DNA from: Arabidopsis thaliana
Lineage: Eukaryota > Streptophyta > Magnoliopsida > Brassicales > Brassicaceae
Length of the DNA stretch: 64,000 nucleotides
Direction of reading: 5' to 3'
Assembly: GCF_000001735.4 (NCBI RefSeq)
Contig: NC_003071.7
Location: forward strand, 2,181,001 to 2,245,000
Shown here piece after piece: positions 23,801 through 34,026 of this stretch. A program made the translations under genes and the position numbers. Every line of letters begins with the position of its first letter. Positions within the stretch are counted from its first letter, which is position 1. Under the pieces are notes generated by a model. The model searched no databases and was not told where the DNA came from. It saw only the letters and a list, made by a program, of their open reading frames with translations.

Positions 23801-25250
23801 GGGGTGTCTAACCTTGTAAGTAAAGCATGTAGAGCCTTCAATGAAACTGATTTCAGGGCCTTTAATACAGAGATATGGAGGCGCAACAGTGGGTGTGCCG
23901 ATTATTTGGCTAGAATACCAAAAGAACACTGGACACAAGCGTACTGTGAAGCAAAACGGTACAATCTCATGAGCAGCAACATTGTTGAGGCATTAAATTT
24001 AGCTTTGGGGAAGATTATTGAACTGCCCATAGTGACATTGGTGGAAGGAATAAGAACGAAATTGATGAAGTGGATCTGTGTGCGACGTGCTAAAGCACTG
24101 AAGCTTAAAAACGGAATTATACCAAATGCACACAAGCTAATACTGCGCCATCATGCAGGCTCAAATGGTTTGGCTGTGCTACCAATCTCTCCGTGGACTT
24201 CCAAGTTAACAGTGTTAATGGAACTATGTTTTATGTTGATCTTCAAAAGAAAGCGTGCAGCCGCAGGCAGTTTGACAAACTACAGCTACCTTGTTGCCAT
24301 GCGCTTGTTGCAGCTGCTCAAACAAAGATTCACATACCAACCTTAGTTGGAAACTGGTTCAAAGTTCGTGTTTGGGAAAAATCTTATGCTAAGTTTATCA
24401 AACCTGTGTCTACTTAGGGCAAAGAAGAAGTTGATGAGGTTATTGAGGAATCCGAGTTCATTCCACGAGATCATAGTATAGGTCATGGAGGCCGCATGAA
24501 GAGGAGATTTCCCTCAGTTGGAAATCACATGGTAACGGAACATTGAATTATAAACATGATACTTTTTTACTTTGCTATGTACTTGAGTTACTAACCCAAT
24601 TGTTTGTCTGTTTAGGGTGGAAAAGGCAGAGGGAAGGTCGTAATAAATGTACAAGATGCTTCAAACCGGAACATAACATGGCACATGTCCTAAAGCTTGC
24701 TGATAAGGTACTGTGGCACTTGGACATCTTGTACATTTATGTATTACCTTATAACCTAACATTATTAGGTTGTTTAAACATTGCGAGTGGGGAAAACAAG
24801 TTGTTTGGGTTACATAAGCAAGCAATAGTATGGTGAAACTTTTCGGGGATAAGTATTAAGCAAAAACTGCATGGTTGACCAACATGTTTTGAAAAATATG
24901 TTTGCTAGAGAACAAATTTTGCAGAAGACCTGCAATGGTGATTCAGTGTTGGTCTTCTGGTAGAACTTCAAGAATGGTAAATTCAGGGTCAAGTAGAACA
25001 GAATGTGCTAATGTTGTATATAGCAGTTTTGGTCTTGTAGGCGGCGTAAGTAAGCGGATATCTTTTGATTCGACTACGTTATTGTAAGCTTTTGGTTCAG
25101 TTAATCACTGTTGATATCGTAGTGTCATCCATTTTCGGTTAATCACTACAATGTAATCGGTAAATCAGATGAATGTAATCCTCTTTTTAGTAGGATAATG
25201 AATATAATGGCTTGCTTATGTGTACGCCTTATTTTTTTAATGGATGTTAA
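20879..25250 (+). mobile_element. Decayed MULE (Mutator-like element)
   Basis: The left boundary is proposed at GGGATAAGTCAT (20,879). The sequence after it (repeated AGGCACTTT-like words, then ATTATCCCTCTGCGA) parallels the arm of the non-autonomous MULE at 36,274 (ATTACCCCTGCGA). The body carries the broken transposase gene. The right end and a target duplication were not found, so the right limit is approximate and lies just before the F-box-like fragments. Confidence 0.55.
21600..24840 (+). pseudogene. MULE transposase (MuDR family), many frameshifts and stops
   Basis: In order: an N-terminal domain with VIAGSWEYSDKGVWEFVVA and ISYWLPGQLSVFL (21,630-21,850); PVTVATNMVVRNF (frame change near 21,870); an acidic region with DDDDDDWEYEG (22,580); IGRMFKDKNHMQTTLAIYAI, the MuDR domain (22,900-22,980); then the transposase core with KVVLVDGTTIKHKFKG (first Asp, near 23,490), MPDAKDLVIVSDRHTSIYVG (second Asp, near 23,660-23,720), HGACAVHIERNV, and SSNIVEALNLALG (near the Glu, about 23,990). 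A SWIM-type zinc finger follows (ACSRRQFDKLQLPCCHA, about 24,255-24,300; the usual C-x-C has become C-S-R). A zinc knuckle remnant CTRCFKPEHN lies at about 24,640. Stops occur near 22,380, 23,420, 23,630 and 24,417. Non-functional. Confidence 0.85.
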
Positions 25251-25480
25251 TATGTGGCTAGTAAATTGGAGTTTTATGTATACAATTTGAACTGTAGGGA
25301 GCTCAAAGTCGTTGAGAACATGCAATAATGGTGTTTAAAACAAGAAAAAGCATAGATAGAAAATTATAATGAAAGAAAAAATACAACAGAAATCTTGGTG
25401 TTCAAAGAAAAAATACATAAGAAATCTAGAATGATATTGAGGTGTTCAAAGTAGAAATACAGAGCATAGGTGAATAAAAC
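25251..25480. other. AT-rich junction between MULE and F-box-like fragments
   Basis: No feature recognised. Confidence 0.3.
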
Positions 25481-25980
25481 TTAATAAAGGTCAGAGATTT
25501 CAAAATAATAATGTAGAGGTAAGCACGGACAAACGTCCAAAGCCGAGTAATGGACTAAACCACACACAAGAAGAGTCATGCCCTTGTAGCTGCGATAAGC
25601 ATGTTGACCCAGTGTTCCCATAACTCGGATATGTGTGCATACCTGTTCTGCGATAACAATTGCTTCTCCAAAATTTGGAATCCTATCGAGAAAGGTTACT
25701 AAAACTCTTATTCCAACTTCAGAAGAACCACAAAGACAGAGGAATATTCCAAAAGAAAATCGAGCATATATGCTATGCAACGCAGCTTCTCTGAGCATGT
25801 CGAGTGACTGAACTGAAGGGCCAAGTTGCGCAGTAAGGCGCAACCTTCTAGATATTTTGTTGTGTTGTTCTCAGCCTCGAGACACCTAAGGAAAAAAGGA
25901 CGGTACGAAGACCCAGGATTGGCCATAGAGCTTACAACAAAGAACACACCTAATAAAACCTCAGATAAGAACGCATTAGA
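25481..25980 (-). pseudogene. F-box-like / At2g35280-type protein fragment, copy 1
   Basis: Minus-strand frames read FFLRCLEAENNTTKYLEGCA and then, after a frame break near 25,835, AQLGPSVQSLDMLREAALHS, ARFSFGIFLCLCGSSEVGIR and VLVTFLDRIPNFGEAIVIAE. This Cys-Leu-Glu-Ala-x-Asn pattern followed by Sel1-like helices resembles a Brassicaceae F-box protein family I associate with At2g35280; the name is from memory. The F-box itself is absent here, and the frame break makes it a fragment. An internal AACACACC/ACTTTTG-type upstream exon could not be shown. Confidence 0.5.
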
Positions 25981-26092
25981 GAAGACAATGTTGCCGAGCG
26001 TAGTTCCTACAGCGATGAACGAGCCTAGTTTGCGAAAACCAGATTATCCAACCCTCAAAACGATATCAGTCACCAAAGAAATTGGAATGTAA

Positions 26093-26650
26093 GAAGATAT
26101 GTGAAGAGAGATATGAAGTTTTTTGTTTCAGTGTTGACAATGAAGGAGAGCTTGTTCTGGTAAATTATGGATATGAAATTAAAAATTGTGTGGTGGTTAA
26201 TATTAGGAGCGATGGTTGTTCAAAAGAGTTGTTGAAGTAAAGTTACTAGGTATTGGTTAAATGGAGAAGTTAATGTAGTTGGTGTAAAGACAGTAGGTGT
26301 TGGGAAAGAAGAGTTAATGTGTTGCTTACAAGGGGAAAAAACAAACAGTAGAAGACCTATTCAGAGTGAAGGGGAACATATGAGGTGAGCTTAAAATTAA
26401 AAACAGATGGAGGGAGTGGAACTTGTAGCATAACATGTAATTAAATAGGGAAAACAAAGCATAGAAATATCAGATGAGGAAAACATATGGTCATACAAAA
26501 TTTTGAGTGGTGAATGTTTTTAAACTAGCATAGGACAAGATACATCATAGAGTACCAGTAGAGCAAACAGTCTTGGCATCGATTGTGCATCTGACAGCCA
26601 GTTAGAGTACAATCAGGGTATTCATCAAAATGTCAAGTGTTGCAGTGTGA
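26093..26650. other. Spacer between F-box-like copies
   Basis: No gene, RNA or clear repeat seen. The sequence is unusually rich in short G-rich plus-strand words (GAAGAGTTAATG, GGAGGGAGTGG) but has no open frame of note. Confidence 0.3.
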
Positions 26651-27147
26651 TCAAACTTTTTGAGGACCAATTTGAATAATCTGGTGGAATACAGTGGTGA
26701 CAATTGCATCAGCCGCTTCAAAAGAAGATGATTTATCTAGAAATGCAGCAGAGGTATGCATTGTTTCGTCATACTTGCCAAGACAAAGTTCCAACAACGA
26801 TGTAACAAACGTTGCATGGGGAAGCGAAGATGGTATGATTAATAGGAGAGCTAGACCTTCTTCAGCACGCCCTTCTCTGCAAGCAAGTCTAAGGCCTTCG
26901 GGATAGGAAGTAGTTAGGTTTTGTGCTTCCAAGCAAAGGGCAAAGAAAGGCAAAAGTTGGAGCTTAGGTTGATGAGGCCAACATTCTAGAGGAAGGGCGC
27001 AAGAGAAACTTGTCTGAGGATAGTGTCACTGTATATAAGGTTGCGATAGAACTTTGAAGTGAAAAGCATCCATGCAAAGTCAATAAATGAATCAACCCCA
27101 ACCCTACAAGCAATATCAAGGGCGATGTTGAAATCTATGTTCTCCAT
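26651..27147 (-). pseudogene. F-box-like / At2g35280-type protein, copy 2
   Basis: Starts at an ATG (27,147) with MENIDFNIALDIACRVGVDS, then FAWMLFTSKFYRNLIYSDTI, an F-box-like region, and ILRQVSLAPFL followed by a stop. One frame change (near 26,985) restores ECWPHQPKLQLLPFFALCLE, then NLTTSYPEGLRLACREGRAE, then LPHATFVTSLLELCLGKYDE, ending at 26,651. Compared with copy 1 it keeps the N-terminal F-box-like part but lacks the C-terminal tail. A single frame change separates it from an intact 165-residue frame, so a sequencing error or intron should be considered. Confidence 0.55.
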
Positions 27148-28044
27148 GACTGAAAGTAAAATATGGGATTAATATGTGTTAGTTTTGGGGTGAGGCCTTA
27201 TATAAAGAAGCTCAGATATGGTGTGGTAGGTGAACCTATGTATTCATGAGTTATGGGTGGCAATTTGATGAAGAAAAAAAAAACCGGTGGTAGTTGGGAA
27301 AAAGAGTTGGGGTTGACAGTCTAATTAGAAGAAGCAAAGTGAAAAAGGTTGTAATATAAACAAAGTTCCATATTTTTGTAAAGTGGACCTATAGAAGATC
27401 ATAACATTGTATAATTGAAACAAGGAGAGTTCATAAAACGAAGCGAGCTATTTTAATATGGTGGTATAGGCAAAGATTACAATCGAGTCATTTTAGAAGT
27501 TGATTTCTACAATGTGGAGAAATTACAGAATTACAGTTAACAAGAGAGCTATGAAACTAATGGGTGGTGTCTGAGTATAAGAAGCATGACATAGTTGGGC
27601 ATAGATAGAGCTTTGGCTGAGACAGTTCTGATATCATACTGATGTTCACCAATGTCACTCATGCCTAGCAAACACAATGAGAAATGTTGATCAGCTTTAA
27701 CAGCTTCGAGCGCTCTTTGACCTGAAAAGCGTAGGCAAGTAGCAATAGTTAGTGAAAAGCCGTGAAGTAACCTGAGCTGGTAAGAGAAGCAACGGAACAA
27801 AAGAACAGAATATGAGAGGAGGCGTACAATTCATGAAAATGTGTTTGCTAATAAATAAACATTAAGGGTTGGAACAAGTAAATAGATAAACAGAAAACAG
27901 ATATTGCAACTACGCATAAATTAGAAGGCTTGGAAGACAATATACTCAGTTACATACAAGAAATGTTCCATTATGGTAAGCAAGGAAGTTTAAATGTAAT
28001 ACCTAAGAATCCAAAACAGAGAACCCACATAAATATTGACTTAG
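27148..28044 (-). pseudogene. Possible further coding remnant, unrecognised
   Basis: A minus-strand exon-like block (about 27,735-27,549) is preceded by a good acceptor (CGCTTTTCAG) and reads GQRALEAVKADQHFSLCLLG then MSDIGEHQYDIRTVSAKALS to a stop at 27,549. I do not recognise it. Its place next to the F-box-like copies suggests a relic of the same cluster. The rest of the interval shows nothing. Confidence 0.25.
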
Positions 28045-28375
28045 ACCAAATATAACATTAAGGTAAAGAGAATTAGCAAAAATATAAACCCTAAGGCTTG
28101 GAAAGAAGGAACCCAAGCAAAAATTGATTAAGCTAAGGAACTGTAACATTAAGGTAAGGAGAGTACCACCCCAAATATAAACTAAGGCATGGAAACTGGG
28201 AACCCAAGGAAAAATTGATTAACGACGTGGAATGTAACACTTAGGTAAGGAGCTTGACTATAAATATAAACCCTAAGGCTTGGAAAGAGGAACCCAAACA
28301 TTGATTGTCATAGACGCAATTTTCAAATATATAGCGTGATGATTGGAACATGGGAACCCAAGCAAAAACTGCAAC
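28045..28375. repeat. Minisatellite, about 90-bp period, three to four units
   Basis: A unit with AATATAAACCCTAAGGCTTG, then GAAAG, GGAACCCAAGCAAAAATTGA, then TAACATTAAGGTAAGGAG recurs at about 28,081, 28,173 and 28,263, with a partial GGAACCCAAGCAAAAACTGC at about 28,355. The spacing is about 92 and 90 bp. Confidence 0.8.
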
Positions 28376-28801
28376 ATGACCAAAACATAGAGAATGCTTA
28401 ATCGAAATAGGGTTTGCAACTTGAGAGGAACATATATGCAAAGGCTTCGTATGGTTAGAGAAAGGAAACATATTATTTGTAAAAGAGGAACAAATACCAA
28501 ACCTGAGAGGAGAAGACCTTTGCTATGAGGTTGTGAAGATATTCGATGGGGAAGCTTGCATACAGAGAAGAATAGGATAATGAGCCGGACATATTTCCAA
28601 AAAGAAAGAGAGCCGGACATATTTCCAAAAAGAAAGAGCAAATAAAAAATTCAACGATAAAAACTAATATATAGAACCTGAGTGAGGGGGACGAAACCGT
28701 TTGCGCCGTCCAATTTATTCCATAGCTTTGGGTTAGTGGGGCAATTGCAGAGAGGGAAGGGGTAGCTCCGATGGCCGAATTGGCGATTGTAGATCGGGGG
28801 T
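28376..28801 (-). other. Possible exon or 5'UTR remnant next to the G-run
   Basis: On the minus strand, 28,790-28,680 is GC-richer, with a donor-like CACTCAG|GTTCTA at about 28,680. It gives an unrecognised frame (CNCPTNPKLWNKLDGANGFV). The sequence AAAGAAAGAGAGCCGGACAT with flanking bases is duplicated in tandem at about 28,580-28,635. No gene assigned. Confidence 0.25.
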
Positions 28802-28825
28802 GGGGGGGGGGGGGGGGGGGGGGGG
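28802..28825. repeat. 24-G homopolymer
   Basis: Uninterrupted run of 24 G on the plus strand, preceded by GGGGGT, directly abutting the target duplication of the MULE to its right. The long proline ORF on the opposite strand is only its translation. Confidence 0.95.
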
Positions 28826-28831
28826 AGAAAT

Positions 28832-29864
28832 GGGAAAAATGTCAATTAATCTCCCAACTTTAAAAAAATGGTCATTTTATACATCAACTTTGTATGCGGC
28901 CGTTTAAAACATGAACTAAACGTTGAATAACTTTTAAAACATGATCATTCGTTGATCAGGCCAAACTAGACATGCCGTTATCAGTCATTAACGGAACTTT
29001 TAACGTCCGTTATCATCCGTTAACGACTTTATTAGTCAAGTTTTAAATTGTGGTCATTTTAAACATCGACTTTATATGTGACCATTTTAAACATGAACTA
29101 AGCGTTGACTATCATTTAAAACATGAGAAATTCGTTGACCAAGCCAAAATATACATGTTGTCATCATTCATTAAAAGAACTTATAACATTCGTTATCACT
29201 TGTTAACGACTCTATTAGTATCCCTAAAACGACTTTGTTTTGAGAATAATCAAAAGAAAATCAAGATTGTTTTCTAAATGAAAACCCCAATTCTCAAAAT
29301 CTATTTCTACAACCGCCCAAACAATACGAACAGTCTTATAATGGGTCCTCAATTTGCTTCCATGATTCCTTTTAAAATTTAAAACAAATATATATAAACG
29401 AAAACACCTTTATTTGCTTCCAATTAATGGCACTGCGATTATCTCTATATCAAACTATGTTCTTGGGTTCTGCTTAAAACTTTTTGATATGGAGATGTCA
29501 TATGGGAAAAATCTTTATGTTCTAGGTTCTACTGATAAAGACATGTCTATTTTGGCATGGTCAACGAATTTTTCATGTCTTAAATGGCAGTCAACGTTTA
29601 TTTCATGTTTTAAATGGCCACATATGAAGTTGATGTTTAAAATGACCACAATTTAAAACTTGACTAATAAAGTTAACGGATGATAACAGACGTTAGAAGT
29701 TCCGTTAATGACTGATAACAGAATGTCTGTTTTGGCCTGGTCAACGAATGATCATGTTTTAAAAATTAGTCAACGTTTATTTCATGTTTTAAACGGCCGC
29801 ATATAAAGTTGATGTATAAAATGACCATTTTTTTAAAGTTAGGGGATTAAATGACATTTTTCCC
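28832..29864. mobile_element. Non-autonomous MULE, 1033 bp, long inverted termini
   Basis: Starts GGGAAAAATGTCAATTAATC and ends with the inverse (ATGACATTTTTCCC). A perfect 9-bp target duplication GGGAGAAAT flanks it (28,823-28,831 and 29,865-29,873). The arms align for roughly 350 bp each with modest divergence (words such as ATGGTCATTTTATACATCAA, GCGGCCGTTTAAAACATGA and CATTAACGGAACTT occur in both). It has no transposase or recognisable captured gene, so mobility would need a protein supplied in trans. Confidence 0.9.
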
Positions 29865-30061
29865 GGGAGAAATGGAGGTTGTGAAGAAAAATCAAAGACG
29901 TAGTCTTCAGTTACTTAGATATGAGAAGTGTTGGTTAAACAGTGGTCTTGGGTGAATCAGTTGGCAAGATTTTTCCAACTGCTCGTGTTTTAAAATCAGT
30001 GAGCTGTTAGGTAGCTTTTATGTTTGCGACAATGTTGGGAAAAAAGGCACAGAATATTAAA

Positions 30062-31136
30062 AGGGAAAAATGTCATAAAAATCATCGGTTTGCCAAAGTG
30101 GTGAAACAAACACCAGCTTTGAATCTGGTGAATTAAATTCTCAACTATAGTTGACTTTTCTATTAAATCGTTAACTTTTGTTGACTTTGCCAAATAAGGC
30201 ATGTCGTTAAGTCAACTGACAGACCAAATTAACAAAGTTAAGTCAACGTTTACATTTTTTATTAAATTCTAAAAACGATGTCGTTTTGTGTTCTTTTATA
30301 AAAAAAATACCTCCAAATACAACATTGGAAAGAATCAAACCAGTGAACTCACAAACATATAACCCAGTACTCAACCATCAAGCTGAAGTTTTTATTGCTC
30401 AATCAACACACAGATACATATATCCTCTACAGACAGACGACATAAAATAAAGTTTACTCATATTCGAACTACCAAGTTTGGCTTCGAACTATACTAAACT
30501 CTCAAAGAAAAACATGCTATTTAACCAACTGAACTAAAGAATTTAGCACGAAAAACATAAACAATTTTTCCGTTTTGGCAAAAATTTTGTAGATTTAGAA
30601 CTTGAGAATCGATAGTGATGATAAATATGTCTCGATTTTCAAGCTTGAGAAGTGTAAATCTCGATCCCAAGCCAACACAACAATTCCAATTCCAATTCCC
30701 AGTACGTAACAATCTGACGGGCTCAGTTCTATTCAATGGTCAAAATTCTATTTATTCGTGTATGTTATATATTTCTGTATGTATTAAATTATGTATGTGT
30801 ACTTCAGCACGGTGGTTAAGTAATTGATGTAATATTTACGAGATCTTGGGTTTGAATCCTAATGGTGTCTTTTCTTGAAAAGATTTTTGTCTTTTTTTTT
30901 GTAAAGACAAAACGACGTCGTTTTTAGAACTTAATAAAAAATGTAAACGTTGACTTAATTATGTTAAATTGGTCTGTCAGTTGACTTAACGACGTGCCTT
31001 ATTTGGCAAAGTCAACAAAAATTTAACGATTTAATAGAAAACTCAAATAAAGTTGAGAATTTAATTCACCAGACCCAAAGTTGGTGCTTTGTTTCACCGC
31101 TTTTGGTAAACTGATGATTTTTATGACATTTTTCCC
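30062..31136. mobile_element. Non-autonomous MULE, 1075 bp, with tRNA-like boxes in both arms
   Basis: Starts GGGAAAAATGTCATAAAAAT and ends with the inverse. A perfect 10-bp target duplication AATATTAAAA flanks it (30,052-30,061, 31,137-31,146). The inverted arms are at least 240 bp (shared words GGTGAATTAAATTCTCAACT, TTGACTTTGCCAAATAAGGC, GTTAAGTCAACTGACAGACC) and continue more weakly to about 330 bp, where each contains an A-box-like TGGTTNAGTNN, a B-box-like GGTTTGAWTC and a T-run. The centre (30,430-30,780) shows no recognised gene. Confidence 0.9.
30813..30900 (+). promoter_or_regulatory. Pol III-type A box, B box and T-run in right MULE arm
   Basis: A-box-like TGGTTAAGTAATTG starts at 30,813. 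B-box-like GGTTTGAATCC is at 30,849-30,859, about 36 bp downstream, and a run of nine T at 30,892-30,900. The left arm has the inverted counterpart: B box 30,331-30,341, A box 30,364-30,377, T-run equivalent 30,300-30,307. Both read outwards towards the element ends. Whether RNA is made is unknown; a tRNA-derived SINE remnant duplicated with the arm is the main alternative. Confidence 0.4.
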
Positions 31137-31339
31137 AATATTAAAACTAGGACAGTGGTAAGGGTAAAATCGTAAAAGACTCACATAGAAAAGTACCTAA
31201 ATCTATTAGGCATATGAGATATGACTGTTTCCACAAAGGGATAAACTTAATTGTGCTGATTTCATAATTGATCCTAATTTTATATACACAACGAAATAAT
31301 TTATTTGGAAAGGAGTTGTTGGAATGTGGACTTCTGTAA

Positions 31340-31826
31340 TCCATCAGAGATGAAAACTATACTAGTATTTGGATGGATGTGTGGGGTTTTGATGCTCATG
31401 CGTCGACATTTAACAAAGAACCTTTTAATCGATTTAATCTCAAGATGTCTCATCTAATAAGGGATCAAGTAGAATGGGATCCACAACTCTTAACTAAGTC
31501 TTTTCCCTCCTTGTGATGGTATATCGGTATGAGAATTAGATCTTTTTCTCCTGAGCCGTGGGCATATACTAAAGATGGTAACTATTCATTCAATAAAGAG
31601 TGGGAACTAATTGGGAAATGGGAAGAGGTGGCTTTGGAAACAAAATACGTCCAACCATCAAGTTTCTAATCGTATGACCAGTCAATTTATGAGGCAGAAC
31701 AATCGTTGGGTTAAACCAAAGCTTGGTGTATTAAAATGTAATGTTTTCTCATTATCGATTAATGATATATATCATTGTGGGGAAACATGGATTCTATGGG
31801 GCTACTTTGAAACTGTCCTTTTATCA
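31340..31826 (+). pseudogene. LINE fragment: RT C-terminal and RNase H start
   Basis: The plus strand reads EPWAYTKDGNYSFNKEWELI (31,555-31,610), matching the WLYTKDGNYSVKSGYW zinc-binding/RT C-terminal region of plant LINEs. RWVKPKLGVLKCNV (31,690-31,735) matches the beginning of the LINE RNase H domain. Stops interrupt the frame. It is a 5'-truncated fragment and is split by the hAT element that follows. Confidence 0.7.
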
Positions 31827-32371
31827 TAGGCATGACCAAAATTTAAGTGTAATCTTATTTCGGACGGTAACCAGATCATTTCCAAACTATAAACGGATCG
31901 TAATTGTATAATACGGTTAAAAGTTGAAACCGTTAACCGTAAAAATAGAATAATTACGATTAAAAAGACTATATTAATTGTAACCATTAAAACAGTAATT
32001 AACCGTACAGTTAACCGCACGATTAACTGCATAGTTAAAACCTTAAAAATATAATTTTAACTATTTGTAATGCAGAGATAGATATCGAATGTTCGGATAA
32101 AGATTTTTTAAAAAGTAAATAATATCGCATACGAAAGAATCTACAACATACTTTTTATCTTATTAAAAGCAATTAAAAATAAGATTTTGCCACCAGTATT
32201 AAATATATTGTAATCATCAAATAACCATAAACGTATTTAACTGTAACTGTAACTGTATTCAACCGTAACATTATCTAACTTTAACCATCTTAACCTTATA
32301 TAAAATGGTTAAGGTTACAATTAAAAAAATTATAACCGTAACCGTAATAACCGTAACTGTGATCATGCCTA
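31827..32371. mobile_element. hAT-type non-autonomous element, 545 bp, inside the LINE
   Basis: The termini TAGGCATGACC and, inverted, TAGGCATGATC are flanked by 8-bp duplications TTTTATCA (31,819-31,826) and CTTTATCA (32,372-32,379), with one mismatch. Many GGTTAACCGT/AACCGTAACCGT words cluster near both ends, as in subterminal transposase-binding repeats of hAT elements. There is no coding capacity. Confidence 0.8.
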
Positions 32372-32560
32372 CTTTATCATGCCCGTGATGCGTTCCTTTC
32401 GATGGAGAATTGGATAGCGATGAAACTCCATTGTATCCTCTGGTGGATCCAAAGCCTCCATGATCGTCATGTGAATTCTTTTGAAGTATGGTCGGATTGT
32501 AATGCGGTTCTCTTGGTCCTAGCAACACTACAAGATTGGGTGAAGTAGTGTGCATATATT
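32372..32560 (+). pseudogene. LINE RNase H remainder
   Basis: The frame resumes after the hAT insertion with YHARDAFLSMENWIAMKLHC and QSLHDRHVNSFEVWSDCNAV (paired with LVLATLQDW), the middle and end of the plant LINE RNase H domain. Joining with the part before 31,819 follows the expected domain order. Confidence 0.65.
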
Positions 32561-32869
32561 GACAACCAATCTTTGTAGATGTGTAGCTTGGTTGAGTTTA
32601 AACTTTCTTCGCCAAAACCTTAGGATATTGCTTGTAGTAATTACTAAGGGTGGATTCCACTTGATGAATATGAATCATGTGAACATTGAATCATTCAGTG
32701 ATACAAGCAATAATCACTTGTAGTGTTTTCCTTCCATTACTTATAATCTAAGTACGATGATTACGATGATTAATAATTTGTTTATTGTTTAACGTCAATC
32801 CGAAGAAGAGGTGGAGATACAATAGAGATTGCATGTACACACGGCCATCACTTACAAAATCCAGTAACA
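32561..32869. other. No feature recognised
   Basis: AT-rich spacer after the LINE fragment. Confidence 0.3.
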
Positions 32870-32992
32870 TAATCTGTGATTAAATTGAAAGTCAACATAA
32901 AATTGAGAATTTAATTCACTAGATCCAGAGTTCATGCTTTATACCAACAAAAATGATAAAATGATGATTTAAATGATATTTTCCCCATTGAT
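32870..32992. repeat. Degenerate single MULE arm (family of 30,062-31,136)
   Basis: TTGAGAATTTAATTCACTAG, ATGATGATTTAAATGATATT and a final TTTTCCCC match the right arm of the neighbouring MULE with many changes. No opposite arm is nearby. This is an older relic of the same family. Confidence 0.6.
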
Positions 32993-33480
32993 AAATAAGG
33001 TAAACAAAAATACACAATAAAAACTGACACTCTTACAATAAAAATAAATAAAACAGTTACAATATTAAGTACTCCTACAGATCAAAACTCAAGAGTCATT
33101 TACATATATAATCACACAAATACATGTAAAAAAAAAAAAAAAACTCTCCACTTTATAAATAAATAAACAAAACAGAAGAAGGATACTATAAAACCTGCAT
33201 CCATGACTTTTGATAATAGTTAAAAAATAAATATTAGGATTTTCATATTTAGAAAAGAAAAGAAAAAAAAAACAATTGGTTGTTGATGTGAATGTGTTGT
33301 ATTTAGAGTATGAGAAATCGGAATATTCTCCTTCCACAAATTGAAACCTTCATACCTGTAAAAATTTAGACAATTATTATCATTTCCAGTAACCAAATTT
33401 GAGTTAAATTTACATTGAACCACATTATAAGAACCTTAATCATAATCAATTATTGAGTAAATCTCTTTTGGCCTCACATA
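32993..33480. other. No gene recognised
   Basis: AT-rich spacer with poly-A runs near 33,128 and 33,257. The open frames here follow the composition. Confidence 0.3.
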
Positions 33481-33489
33481 GGTTGAATC

Positions 33490-34026
33490 CAAGATCAGTC
33501 CAATTCTCCAAATCCCAGATACATTTCGGTTTAATTTTGGGTTCGGTTTGGTTCAGTTTATTTAGATTTTGTAAAACTTTAACCATACTCAACCGAACTT
33601 AATTGGTTTGGTTTGTGTTTGGGTCAGTTTTAGTTTGATTCGGGTCGGTTTGGTATTAGTTCGGTTCGGTTTTTAATTCGGTACAAAAAAATAATTATTT
33701 GTATAAACGGAACAATAAATGAAATATGAAAGTTTTTTTGAGTTTTACTTTAAAGATAGAAGTAGAGCCCTAGGTTTTTAAGGGTTAGAGTTTTAGAAAT
33801 AAATAAATATTTAGTTTAGTTATTTATGATATTATTAATATAATTAATTAATTAAATTAGTAAATACATTGGATTATCGGTTCGGTTCGGTTTAAAACCG
33901 AATCAAACCGACCTATTTAGGTTGAGACAAAATGTAACCGAATGGTTTAAGTTTAAATTTGAGTTTGGTTTGACTCGGTTTGAATTTGGTTGGGTTGGGT
34001 CGGTTCGGTTAAAATCTCACCCCTAC
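33490..34026. mobile_element. hAT-like element rich in GGTTCGGTTT repeats
   Basis: The right end, read on the minus strand, starts TAGGGGTGAGATTTTAACCG, typical of small plant hAT elements. Both halves are filled with GGTTCGG, CGGTTTGG and AACCGAA words in both orientations (33,520-33,690, 33,870-34,010). The left terminus and target duplication were not identified. Confidence 0.6.

Noticed and set aside
20879-28831. One large Pack-MULE carrying the F-box-like fragments
   Set aside because: No right terminus or target duplication was found beyond the F-box-like copies, so capture by the MULE cannot be supported.
28651-28845. Proline-rich protein on the minus strand
   Set aside because: The proline run is only the translation of the 24-G homopolymer, with no other support.
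30808-30862. tRNA gene
   Set aside because: A- and B-box-like words exist, but the sequence does not fold as a tRNA (no acceptor stem or anticodon arm seen). Reported only as Pol III-like motifs.
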